The position numbers were made by a program, and so were the translations under genes. 64,000 nt of DNA, from contig NZ_CP045497.1 in NCBI RefSeq assembly GCF_015500075.1, positions 124,001-188,000 of the forward strand, in the 5' to 3' direction. Source of the stretch: Mesorhizobium sp. INR15 (lineage in GTDB: Bacteria > Pseudomonadota > Alphaproteobacteria > Rhizobiales > Rhizobiaceae). Shown piece by piece: positions 34,902 through 42,862 of this stretch; positions within the stretch are counted from its first letter, which is position 1; the number at the start of each line of letters is the position of its first letter. The notes beneath the pieces were generated by a model that saw only the letters and a list, made by a program, of their open reading frames with translations, ran no database searches and had not been told where the DNA came from.

Positions 34902-36098
34902 ATGGCAAAGGAATTTTCGACCAAAGTGAACGGGCGTGCCGTCACGTTGCGGTTCGAGCGCGATGAGCATGAAGGCCGAATCGCGCGCGCCCGGGCCGCG
35001 ATGCGGGCGAAGGGACTTTCGGCCCTTCTCGTCTTCGCGCAGGAAAGTCACTTCTACCTCACGGGCTATGACACTTCCGGTTATGTATTCTTCCAGTGTG
35101 GTGTACTGACGGCGGAAGACGGTCCGAAAATTCTGCTGACGCGGCGGCCCGATCAATCCCAGGCGGAGGACACCTCCCTCTACGACGACATTCGTATCTG
35201 GTTGAACGCGGAGAACGTCAATCCTGCGGACGAACTGCGCAAGATACTGGAGGAATTGGGCCTCAAGGGCGAGCGTGTCGGGATAGAACTCGCCACCTAT
35301 GGCCTCACAGGCTACAATTATGAGCGTGTCCGGGTGGCGATGGATGGCTTCTGCACGCTGGTAGACGCTTCGGAGATCGTGCGCGAGCTGCGCGTGCGTA
35401 AGTCGCCGGCAGAGCTGGAATATGTGCGGCGGGCCGGCCAGCTTGCCGACGATGCCGTCTGGGCAATGGTTGAGGCGGCGCGCCCGGGCATTTCCGACAG
35501 TCTGGTCACGTCTGCCTGTATACATGCGATGCTGGCAGGAGGCGGGGACATGCCATCGGGTGACCCCATGGTGAACTCCGGTCCGCGGGCCGTTTACGGG
35601 CGTGGTCTGGGCGTGCCGCGCATGCTGGAAGCGCAGGATCAGATCATGCTTGAACACGCGGCGTCCTTCTGCCGCTACACGGTGGTGACCGAACGCACTG
35701 TGGTACTGGGCAAAGTCCCCGATCGCCAGCGCACGATGTTCAAGGTGGCCACCGACACACTCTATGAAATTATAGATTATGCGCGCCCCGGCCACCTGAT
35801 CGGTGAGTTGGACGACATCCATCGCCGCAACCTCGATGCAGCTGGCTACGAAAAGTACCGATTCTCGGCCTGCGGCTATTCATTGGGTACGACCTTTCGG
35901 CCGACCTGGATGGATCCGCCGCCGATGCTCTATTCCGGCAACAGGACGCCGATCGAAACCGGCATGGTGCTGTTTTGCCACGTGGTCATTGGCGACCGCG
36001 ACCATGGCCTGACGGCAGCCACCGGACTTACTTTTCATGTCGGGGAGAAAGGAACCGAGATCCTGAGCGAGATACCGATGGAACTCCACGTGAAGTGA
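34902..36098 (+). CDS. Creatinase-fold (M24) hydrolase A
   Basis: A protein of about 398 residues from the ATG at 34902 (GGAGA upstream); the open frame to 34752 covers the operator and is not coding. It has a creatinase N-terminal domain (ARAAMRAKGLSALLVFAQES, FYLTGYDTSGYVFFQ) and a pita-bread catalytic domain. Where metal-dependent M24 peptidases have an Asp pair, it has QDQIMLEHAASFCRYTVVTE, resembling the metal-free creatinase/ectoine hydrolase branch. I therefore expect hydrolysis of a small C-N bond substrate rather than Xaa-Pro peptides. Its neighbour downstream is a binding protein for transport system A. Confidence 0.82.
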   Translation: MAKEFSTKVNGRAVTLRFERDEHEGRIARARAAMRAKGLSALLVFAQESHFYLTGYDTSGYVFFQCGVLTAEDGPKILLTRRPDQSQAEDTSLYDDIRIWLNAENVNPADELRKILEELGLKGERVGIELATYGLTGYNYERVRVAMDGFCTLVDASEIVRELRVRKSPAELEYVRRAGQLADDAVWAMVEAARPGISDSLVTSACIHAMLAGGGDMPSGDPMVNSGPRAVYGRGLGVPRMLEAQDQIMLEHAASFCRYTVVTERTVVLGKVPDRQRTMFKVATDTLYEIIDYARPGHLIGELDDIHRRNLDAAGYEKYRFSACGYSLGTTFRPTWMDPPPMLYSGNRTPIETGMVLFCHVVIGDRDHGLTAATGLTFHVGEKGTEILSEIPMELHVK

Positions 36099-36135
36099 AC
36101 TTGGAAAAGCACAACAACAAAAAGGGGAAAACGCT

Positions 36136-37242
36136 ATGACTTGGAATCCATTCCAGCGCGAGACGCAGGACCTGATAAGTGAAGGCATCGCATCCGGCAG
36201 ATTTAGCCGGCGCGATGTGCTGGGCGGACTGGGGGTGGCCTCCGTCGCCCTGATGGCGGGCAAGGGACTGGCGCACGCCGAGGCCAAGGAGATCGTTCTC
36301 GCAAATTATGGCGGCGACGCGGCTACCTCGATGAAGGAAAGCTTTGGCGACCCCTTTACAAAGGACACTGGCATTCCCGTCGTCATCGACGGTTCCGGTC
36401 CTTCGCTCGGCAAGATCCGGGCCATGGTGGAAAGCGGCCACGTGACCTGGGATATCTGCGACTCGTCGCCAGGCGATTCGTACATACTGGGCCGAGCCGG
36501 ACAGTTGGAAGAGATCGACTACAGTATCGTCGACAAGAACAAGATGCTGCCGGGTTTCGATATGCCTTTTTGCGCAGGCATCTCCGCCTATAGTTTCGTC
36601 TTGGCATTCGACCGCAAGGCTGTCGGCGAGACGCCGCCGGCCAACTGGGCTGATTTTTGGGACGTCAAGAAATATCCAGGCAAGCGCGGTCTCTGGCACG
36701 ATATGACCGGGGTGCTTGAAGCGGCTCTGATGGCCGATGGGGTGACGCGCGACAAGCTCTATCCACTTGACGTCGACCGGGCGTTCAAGAAGATCGAGGA
36801 GATCAAGGAGCACACCATATTCTGGTCCTCGGGATCCAATAGCCAGCAATTGCTGCGCGACGGCGAGGTCGTCATGGCGCAGGTCTGGAGCACTCGCGCC
36901 CGCATCCTGTCCGACGAAACGCAGGATCGCTTGTCGTGGACCTGGAACGATGGCCTGCTGCTGGCCGGCGTATTTTCGGTGCCAAAGAACAACCCTGCAG
37001 GCAAGGAGGCGATGCGCTTCATCAACTCGGTGCTCATACCGGAACGCCAGATCGCCTTCCTGCGGACCTTGGGCAGCGGCCCGTCCAATCCGGCTGCTGC
37101 CAAGATCGTTCCTGCGGATCTTCAGCGCATCAACCCGACTTCCGAGACCGCCCTCGCGGTTCAGGGGATATGCAACGACGCCTGGTATGCCGACAATTAC
37201 GAGAAGACATTTGAGCGCTATCTCGAGCTCATTTCATCGTAA
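36136..37242 (+). CDS. Periplasmic binding protein, PotD/family 1 type, with Tat signal (system A)
   Basis: The 368-residue protein has a twin-arginine signal (RFSRRDVLGGLGVASVALMA near residues 22-41), so it is probably exported folded. IVLANYGGDAATSMKESFGD and TWDICDSSPGDSYILGRAG resemble polyamine-type binding proteins. AAAGGGG lies before the ATG. It follows the M24 gene in one unit, diverging from the permease/ATPase operon it should serve. Transcription ends at the strong hairpin immediately after it. Confidence 0.88.
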   Translation: MTWNPFQRETQDLISEGIASGRFSRRDVLGGLGVASVALMAGKGLAHAEAKEIVLANYGGDAATSMKESFGDPFTKDTGIPVVIDGSGPSLGKIRAMVESGHVTWDICDSSPGDSYILGRAGQLEEIDYSIVDKNKMLPGFDMPFCAGISAYSFVLAFDRKAVGETPPANWADFWDVKKYPGKRGLWHDMTGVLEAALMADGVTRDKLYPLDVDRAFKKIEEIKEHTIFWSSGSNSQQLLRDGEVVMAQVWSTRARILSDETQDRLSWTWNDGLLLAGVFSVPKNNPAGKEAMRFINSVLIPERQIAFLRTLGSGPSNPAAAKIVPADLQRINPTSETALAVQGICNDAWYADNYEKTFERYLELISS

Positions 37243-37246
37243 ACAG

Positions 37247-37282
37247 AAAAGGGCGGCGTCCATGATGGACGCCGCCCTTTTT
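37247..37282. terminator. Bidirectional rho-independent terminator
   Basis: GGGCGGCGTCCAT and ATGGACGCCGCCC form a 12-13 bp stem (37251-37277), preceded by AAAA and followed by TTTTT. It lies between the convergent binding-protein and gntR genes and can stop both. Confidence 0.9.
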
Positions 37283-37299
37283 CCCATGGTTGCGCCGTA

Positions 37300-37944
37300 T
37301 CAGGTTCCGTTAGGGCGTCCATAGTTGCTGATCCAGCTTGCGATGCTGGCACGAACGTTCCCGAGATGCGTGGAAAGCGCCTTGCGCGCCGCCTCGGCGT
37401 CGTTTGCAATAAGGGCCTCGATGATTGCAAGGTGTTCGTCAACGACGGGCCCCGTGCGCTCGGGAATGCGGCCGACATTGAACATCGCGGTTTTCTTGCG
37501 CAACTGAGCCACGATGCCGGCGAGCGTTCGATTACCCGAATGGTCGAGGATGGTGCCGTGCAGATCGCTGTCAAACTCCGTTGCGGCGACCTTGGACGCG
37601 CCCTTCATGGTTTTCGCCCGCGCCTTGAGACGCTGCAATTCTTCAGCCGGGATGTTGCCACAGGCCAGGCCGACCGCGTCTGTTTCAAGCAACATGCGCA
37701 CATGCAGGATTTCGAGGAAATCTTGCAGGGTTATCGTACGCACGATCGAAACACGTTGCTCGCGCGAGACCAGCCCTTCGTTCTCTAGCCGGCTCAGCGC
37801 CTCGCGCACGGGTGTCCGCGACAACGAAAGCTCATCCCCCAGCGGCCTCTCCTGAAGGCGGGCACCTGGCTTGAGCCTGCCATCCAGTATCCGGTTGAGT
37901 ATCGCCTCGTAGGCCGTCTCCGTCAGCGATTGATCGCGCGTCAT
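37300..37944 (-). CDS. GntR-family regulator, FadR/FCD type, likely master regulator of the island
   Basis: The 214-residue protein has a winged helix-turn-helix in AYEAILNRILDGRLKPGARL, SLSRTPVREALSRLENEGLV, followed by an FCD-type helical effector domain (ILHVRMLLETDAVGLACGN, DLHGTILDHSGNRTLAGIVA, DEHLAIIEALIANDAEAARK). GGGGGAG precedes the ATG. A TGGTGTACCA palindrome lies in its own promoter, and four related palindromes precede neighbouring units. FadR-type regulators usually repress until a pathway intermediate binds. Confidence 0.88.
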   Translation of the reverse strand: MTRDQSLTETAYEAILNRILDGRLKPGARLQERPLGDELSLSRTPVREALSRLENEGLVSREQRVSIVRTITLQDFLEILHVRMLLETDAVGLACGNIPAEELQRLKARAKTMKGASKVAATEFDSDLHGTILDHSGNRTLAGIVAQLRKKTAMFNVGRIPERTGPVVDEHLAIIEALIANDAEAARKALSTHLGNVRASIASWISNYGRPNGT

Positions 37945-38103
37945 TGGTCAATACTCCCCCTGCCTGCATATCCCGCGAGGCCGCCCATTTTGCATCCTGA
38001 CCTGCCCCGACATTGCGCAAGCAACTCGGGCCGGTTGTTGTAAGCAGCCGGCATGCCGGGTGTGGTAACCCATCGGGAATGATCGAGTCTCATGGAATTC
38101 ATT

Positions 38104-38113
38104 TGGTGTACCA
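38104..38113. promoter_or_regulatory. TGGTGTACCA, candidate GntR operator (site 4, autoregulation)
   Basis: Upstream of gntR on the minus strand. TTGACA (complement of 38121-38126) lies just before it, so the palindrome falls between -35 and -10 positions, a classic repression layout. Confidence 0.5.
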
Positions 38114-38158
38114 AAGGTTTTGTCAAGACAAGCGTATATGCGGCGGGCACGGCACTTG

Positions 38159-38863
38159 TCACCTTCCGCCTGTAACCGGGACATTGGCGCCTGTCACGTA
38201 GCTCGCGGCATCGCCGAGCAGGAACATGACCACCTTGGCAATCTCGTCCGGCTCTGCAGCGCGCCCCAGCGGCACTTGTCCGACCCAGGACTGATATTCC
38301 TCCCCGGTCATGAAAGCGCGACCCATCGGATTGTCGACGAGGCACGGCATCACGCCGTTGATGCGAATGCCGCGCTGGCCAAGTTCGATGGATAAATGAC
38401 GAACAAGGCCGTTCAAGCCCCATTTGCTGACCGTGTAGTGGGGCCCCCCGCCTGGGCTGCGGTCTAGGGCTGCCGTCGACGAGACGACGACGATGCTGCC
38501 GCCCGCCACCATCTGCACGCTAGCGGCATGGATGATGGTGTAGATGCTGTTGAGATTGACGTCCATCAGCCTGCGCCAAGTTCCGGGCGTGACGGTTGCG
38601 AGCGCACCCTGCTCAAGCAGGCCATGGGTGAGCACGACGCAGTCCAGCGGCCCCATCGCCTCGACTGACGCCGCCAGCGCGGCGTCGTCGCAGAAGTCTA
38701 CCTGCGTCCCGTCTTGGCCGGGCAGGTGGGTCAATGCCAGAATCTCTGCTCCCGCCCCCAGCAAGCGGCTCCGCGAAGCCTCGCCGATGCTGCCGCCTAC
38801 GCCAGTCAGCAGCACACGCGCCTTTGCCGTGCCTGGACGGGCGGGGATGGTAAGCTGGATCAT
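38159..38863 (-). CDS. Short-chain dehydrogenase/reductase SDR-1
   Basis: A 234-residue Rossmann-fold oxidoreductase. ARVLLTGVGGSIGEASRSRL is the cofactor loop, SIVVVSSTAALDRSPGGGPH has the catalytic Ser, and HYTVSKWGLNGLVRHL has the Tyr-x-x-x-Lys. It is closely related to SDR-2 at 40131, from which it is separated by an amidohydrolase, suggesting duplication. The ATG overlaps the amidohydrolase stop (ATGA). Confidence 0.88.
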   Translation of the reverse strand: MIQLTIPARPGTAKARVLLTGVGGSIGEASRSRLLGAGAEILALTHLPGQDGTQVDFCDDAALAASVEAMGPLDCVVLTHGLLEQGALATVTPGTWRRLMDVNLNSIYTIIHAASVQMVAGGSIVVVSSTAALDRSPGGGPHYTVSKWGLNGLVRHLSIELGQRGIRINGVMPCLVDNPMGRAFMTGEEYQSWVGQVPLGRAAEPDEIAKVVMFLLGDAASYVTGANVPVTGGR

Positions 38864-40086
38864 GCCTCAGCTCCTTCGTTTCCAACGAGATGACGCCCCA
38901 AGACCACGTCGCCGCCCTTGATAACCAGCCTGAGATGGCGTTCCGGCGTTGCGAGGGCCTCGATGTCGGCCAGCGGATTCTGATCGAGCGCGATCAGGTC
39001 GGCCACCGCCCCATCATCCAGGACGCCACGCCGCGCCGGTCCGGGCAACAGCCTGGCGCTTACGACGGTTGCCGAAGCGATCACCTCGCTTGCTGTCATA
39101 ACACTCGCCTTGAGCCGGAACTCAGCGCTTTGATCGACATGGGCGCTGCCCTCAAGATCGCTGCCATGCGCGATCTGGACCCCGGCGGCCTGCGCCAGCC
39201 GGATGCTTGCGCAGGACTCGTCAAATATCCGTTGTGCGGTCTCGCCTAACGCGCCGCCGGATCGCGCCAGCCGGTCGAACACGACGAGCGTTGGAACCAG
39301 CACCGCGCCGCGTTCTGCCATGAGCACCGCCGTTGCCTTGTCCAGGCCGCTGCCATGCTCGATCGACCGGATGCCCGCTTCCACACAGGCTCTGATGGCC
39401 GCCGCGCCGTAGGCATGGGCCATGACGTAGGTGCCTGCCTCAGTGGCCGCGTTGACGATCGCACGCAGTTCGTCCACATCGTATTGTCGCTTCTCGGGAC
39501 CGCCGGGCGAGGCGATGCCGCCCGAAGCCATAACTTTGATTTGCGTTGCGCCCGCCGCGATCTCCTCGCCGACCGCCAAACGCAACGCCGCCGGCCCACT
39601 GGCGAGGCGTGTGATGCTGCGGCGGCCCGCACAGCAGGGGCATCCAAGATCGCTTTCGCCATCGGAGCGGAAATCACCCTGGCCGCCGGGCTGCGCAAGG
39701 CCTCTTCCGGAGGGGAACAGGCGCGGCCCTCGGAAAAGCCCGGTTTCGATCGCTGTCACCAGGCTGGCGTCGGCCCCGCCGGCATCGCGCACGCTGGTGA
39801 AACCGCGTGACAGCATTCTGTCGAGCACGCGGGCGGATTTGGCCGCAACAAGATAAGGAGGCTGCCGATGCAGTTGGCGCAAGTCGTCTTCCACGCCGAT
39901 TACGTGCACATGCGCGTCGATCAGGCCCGGCAGCAGCCATAGCCCTTCTGCGCAGATTGTGCGCTCGCCCGGCTTTGCGTCCAGACGGTCAGCCACCGCC
40001 ATAAAAATACCATCGCCGAAGCGGATGTCGCGCTTGCGAAAGCGCCTCGCGTCAATGTCGAGAACGTGCCCATCGGTGATCAGCAA
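38860..40086 (-). CDS. Amidohydrolase-superfamily metal-dependent hydrolase
   Basis: The enzyme has about 408 residues with the imidazolonepropionase/prolidase-like layout. Metal ligands are LPGLIDAHVHVIG (His-x-His), TQIKVMASGGIASPGG (Lys), VMAHAYGAAAI and RSIEHGSGLDKA (His residues) and IAHGSDLEGSAH (Asp). I place the start at a TTG (40086, LLITDGHV) with GGAAGGA upstream; the frame is open further but the upstream part is the SDR-2 gene read in another frame. Likely opens a cyclic amide or cleaves an amide bond in the same pathway as its SDR neighbours. Confidence 0.82.
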   Translation of the reverse strand: MLITDGHVLDIDARRFRKRDIRFGDGIFMAVADRLDAKPGERTICAEGLWLLPGLIDAHVHVIGVEDDLRQLHRQPPYLVAAKSARVLDRMLSRGFTSVRDAGGADASLVTAIETGLFRGPRLFPSGRGLAQPGGQGDFRSDGESDLGCPCCAGRRSITRLASGPAALRLAVGEEIAAGATQIKVMASGGIASPGGPEKRQYDVDELRAIVNAATEAGTYVMAHAYGAAAIRACVEAGIRSIEHGSGLDKATAVLMAERGAVLVPTLVVFDRLARSGGALGETAQRIFDESCASIRLAQAAGVQIAHGSDLEGSAHVDQSAEFRLKASVMTASEVIASATVVSARLLPGPARRGVLDDGAVADLIALDQNPLADIEALATPERHLRLVIKGGDVVLGRHLVGNEGAEA

Positions 40087-40130
40087 GTATGGGTTTCCTT
40101 CCGTAAGGAACGTGAAATCATCGGTGTAGA

Positions 40131-40817
40131 CTAGCGGTAACCGCCCGCCACCGGAATGTTCGTTCCCGTGACGTAGCGCGACCGCGGTTCGATCAGGAAT
40201 TGGACGACTTCGGCGATCTCGTCGGCGTCTGCGGCACGGCCGAGCGGTATTGCCTTGAGCGATTCCTGATAGGCTTCGGTGGAAAGCAAAGCTCGCGCCA
40301 TCGGACCCTCGACCGTGCCCGGACATACGGAGTTGATGCGCACGCCGCGTGGCCCGAGATCGAAGGCGAGGTGCCGCACAAGCCCATTCAACGCCCATTT
40401 GCTGGCGGTGTAGTGGGGGCCGCCAACCGGGCTGTGGTCGAATCCGGCTGTGGACGAGATGGCCACTATGGAGGCGCCGGCAGCTAGCCGCGGCAGTGCA
40501 TGGTGGATGATCGTGTAGATGCTGTCGACGTTGACGGCCAGCATCCGGCGCCATTCGGCCGGCGTTACAACATCAATCGTGCCCGGCAAGAGCAGGCCGT
40601 GGGCGAACACCAGCCCATGCATCGGTCCATCGGCGGCAGCAACGGCGACGGCGGCTTGCAATGAGCCTTCATCCGTGAAGTCCGCGACATAGCCGCCCAG
40701 GCCCGGCTGGTGGCCTATCGTCGCCACTTCGGCTCCCTGGTTCTCCAGCCTCAGCTTGATCGCCGAACCGATCGTTCCGTCGGGCCCAGTTAATATGACG
40801 CGCTGTCCCGTGAACAT
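40131..40817 (-). CDS. Short-chain dehydrogenase/reductase SDR-2
   Basis: Starts at the ATG of 40817 (MFTGQRVILTGPDGTIG) after GGGGAGG; the frame is open to 40910. SIVAISSTAGFDHSPVGGPH holds the Ser and HYTASKWALNGLVRHLAF the Tyr-x-x-x-Lys. It is strongly similar to SDR-1 through the C-terminal half (both YVTGxN.PV.GG). First gene of the SDR-2, amidohydrolase, SDR-1 unit, downstream of the double operator at 40929-40949. Confidence 0.88.
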   Translation of the reverse strand: MFTGQRVILTGPDGTIGSAIKLRLENQGAEVATIGHQPGLGGYVADFTDEGSLQAAVAVAAADGPMHGLVFAHGLLLPGTIDVVTPAEWRRMLAVNVDSIYTIIHHALPRLAAGASIVAISSTAGFDHSPVGGPHYTASKWALNGLVRHLAFDLGPRGVRINSVCPGTVEGPMARALLSTEAYQESLKAIPLGRAADADEIAEVVQFLIEPRSRYVTGTNIPVAGGYR

Positions 40818-40928
40818 CGCCCTTATTCCTCCCCTCATCCTCGCCGCGCATCGAATTGCCCCTGGCGGCCCTTTCCACAAGCGATTTCGAATCGCGCTCC
40901 GAAGTCGCAAAATTCGATCTTGCCAAAT

Positions 40929-40949
40929 GGCATGCTAGTGGTATACCAA
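40929..40949. promoter_or_regulatory. Double GntR-type operator, TGGCATGCTA and TGGTATACCA (site 5)
   Basis: A perfect TGGTATACCA (40940-40949) is preceded by a weaker relative TGGCATGCTA (40929-40938), offset 11 bp. For the plus-strand gene, TTGCCA (40921) and TATACC (40943) with a 16-bp spacer could be the promoter, with the operator covering it. It lies between the divergent SDR-2 operon and the amidotransferase operon. Confidence 0.55.
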
Positions 40950-41053
40950 ATGACTTTCAAGAGAGTGCGTTTGGTCTTTCTCCTGCCCGAAGCGAGCTTA
41001 CTGATGCCGCAACACCCTGCACTGTCATTCGCCGCGCTCGCCGGAATCGGTGC

Positions 41054-41776
41054 ATGAACCGCGCTGCAGCCTGCCTGGCCTATCTTGACAACGGTGTAAC
41101 CGTCGATGCCGTCAGCGGCTTGCCGGAGTTCTTTGCAAACGAAGGCGTCGAGGTGACGACGTATCGATCCTTCGATGGAGCGTTCCCCACCGATCCGGCT
41201 GCCTATGATGGCATCCTCCTGTCTGGAAGCGGGTTGAGCGCCTACAACGATATTCCGTTCATCCACCGCGAGCACGGGTTCATCCAGGAGGCTGCCGAAG
41301 CCGGAACGGCGATGCTCGGCCTCTGTTTCGGCAGCCAGATACTGGCCTCCGCCCTGTGCGGCGGGGATCAGGTGTTCCGACGCGCTTCATGCGAAGTCGG
41401 CCATGCGATGTTGTCGATGCTGGAGCCGGCCGCCACCGACGCGCTGGCCGGCGGCTGCGAAAGCCGGGAGCGCATGTTTGTCTGGCACAACGACGAGGTG
41501 CGCGCCGATCATGGCGACATGGTCGTTCTAGCCGCCACAGCTAAGTGCCCGAACCACATCTGGCGCTTCCGCGATCAGCACATCTGGGGCATCCAGGGGC
41601 ATCCTGAATTAACCAGAGCCAATGCTCGGGAATGGATCGGCAAGTCGGCAAACGCCCTGCGCAAGGATGGAGCAGACCCCGAGCAACTCATCCGCGAAAC
41701 CGAAGACAGCATGGCCGGCCTCGGCATGCTTCGGAAGTTCGCGCACATCTGCAAAAAAGCAGCAAACAGCAAATAA
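41054..41776 (+). CDS. Class I glutamine amidotransferase-like hydrolase
   Basis: The 240-residue protein has the complete catalytic triad: MLGLCFGSQILAS with Cys91, and WGIQGHPELTRA with His183 and Glu185. The family includes GMP synthase amidotransferase-like and gamma-glutamyl hydrolases (PuuD type). No synthetase partner lies nearby, so a free-standing gamma-glutamyl hydrolase is plausible next to 5-oxoprolinase. I choose the ATG at 41054; the long frame upstream covers the promoter. It is followed 13 bp later by a binding protein. Confidence 0.8.
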   Translation: MNRAAACLAYLDNGVTVDAVSGLPEFFANEGVEVTTYRSFDGAFPTDPAAYDGILLSGSGLSAYNDIPFIHREHGFIQEAAEAGTAMLGLCFGSQILASALCGGDQVFRRASCEVGHAMLSMLEPAATDALAGGCESRERMFVWHNDEVRADHGDMVVLAATAKCPNHIWRFRDQHIWGIQGHPELTRANAREWIGKSANALRKDGADPEQLIRETEDSMAGLGMLRKFAHICKKAANSK

Positions 41777-41789
41777 GGGGAATGACGTC

Positions 41790-42839
41790 ATGCGCATGAA
41801 ATCGACGATCGTGGCATTGGGCCTGTCGATCCTTCTGGCCGGCGGCGGATTGGCCGCCTCGGCTAAGGAAATGGTGTTCGTCAGTTGGGGAGGCGCTTAT
41901 CAGGACGCCATCCGCGAAGCCTGGCTGAAGCCCTTCACGGCTGCCACCGGCACGAAAGTTATCGAAGAGACGTCGCCGGAAACGGCCAAGATCCAGGCGA
42001 TGATTTCGGCCGGAACGGTCTCCTGGGACATTGTTACGGATGGCGGCCTCGGCGTGGCGCGCGGCGCTCAGGCCGGTCTGTTCGAGGAAATCACGCCCGA
42101 GATGGTCGATCAGTCCGGCGTCTATCCTCAGATCGTCAACAAGTACGGTGTTCCGTCGGAGGTTTTTTCAACGGCCTTCGCGTTCTCGACCAAAGCCTTT
42201 CCGGACGGCAAGGCACAACCTGGAAGTTGGGCGGATTTCTGGAACGTCGAAAAGTTTCCCGGCGCGCGCGCGCTCTTTGGATCGCCACAGTCCGTGCTGG
42301 AAGCGGCACTAATGGCTGACGGCGTGGCGCAAGCCGACGTCTACAAGGTGCTCGATACCAAGGAAGGCCAGGATCGGGCCTTCAACAAGGTGCGTGAATT
42401 GAAGCCTCACGTCTCGCTGTGGTGGACCGGCGGAGCCCAGCCGGTTCAGGCCATCGGCAGCGGCGAAGTCGTTATGGCCAATGGCTGGAACGGACGTCTT
42501 CAGGCTGGCATCACCGAGGGCGTGCCGCTCAAGATCGTCTGGAACGGTGCGGTAGCCGAAGTTGGCTACTTCATGATGGTCAAGGGTGCGCCGCACAAGG
42601 AAGAGGCCACTGAACTGCTGCGTTGGATCGCCAAACCTGAGTCCCAGGCGCAATTCCACAAATACGTTTCCTACGGGCCAACCATGGCCGGGGCGTGGGA
42701 CTTCATCCCCAAATCCGAATGGGGCCACCTGCCATCCTCACCCGAGATCATGAAGCAGTCGATCTTCCTCAATGTCGATTGGTGGTTGAAGAACGAGGGC
42801 GCGATGGTCGAGCGCTACAACGCGTTGATGCAAGAATAG
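41790..42839 (+). CDS. Periplasmic binding protein, PotD-type (system B)
   Basis: A 349-residue exported binding protein with a Sec signal peptide (STIVALGLSILLAGGGLAAS). MVFVSWGGAYQDAIREAWLK and SWDIVTDGGLGVARGAQAG resemble the binding protein of system A. AAGGGG precedes the ATG. First transport gene of system B. Confidence 0.88.
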   Translation: MRMKSTIVALGLSILLAGGGLAASAKEMVFVSWGGAYQDAIREAWLKPFTAATGTKVIEETSPETAKIQAMISAGTVSWDIVTDGGLGVARGAQAGLFEEITPEMVDQSGVYPQIVNKYGVPSEVFSTAFAFSTKAFPDGKAQPGSWADFWNVEKFPGARALFGSPQSVLEAALMADGVAQADVYKVLDTKEGQDRAFNKVRELKPHVSLWWTGGAQPVQAIGSGEVVMANGWNGRLQAGITEGVPLKIVWNGAVAEVGYFMMVKGAPHKEEATELLRWIAKPESQAQFHKYVSYGPTMAGAWDFIPKSEWGHLPSSPEIMKQSIFLNVDWWLKNEGAMVERYNALMQE

Positions 42840-42862
42840 CCGAAGCCGGAGGGGAGAAAAAC

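Noticed and set aside
40087..40554. N-terminal extension of the amidohydrolase frame
   Set aside because: This part overlaps SDR-2 on the same strand in another frame and has no amidohydrolase similarity; the metal-site domain starts after 40086.
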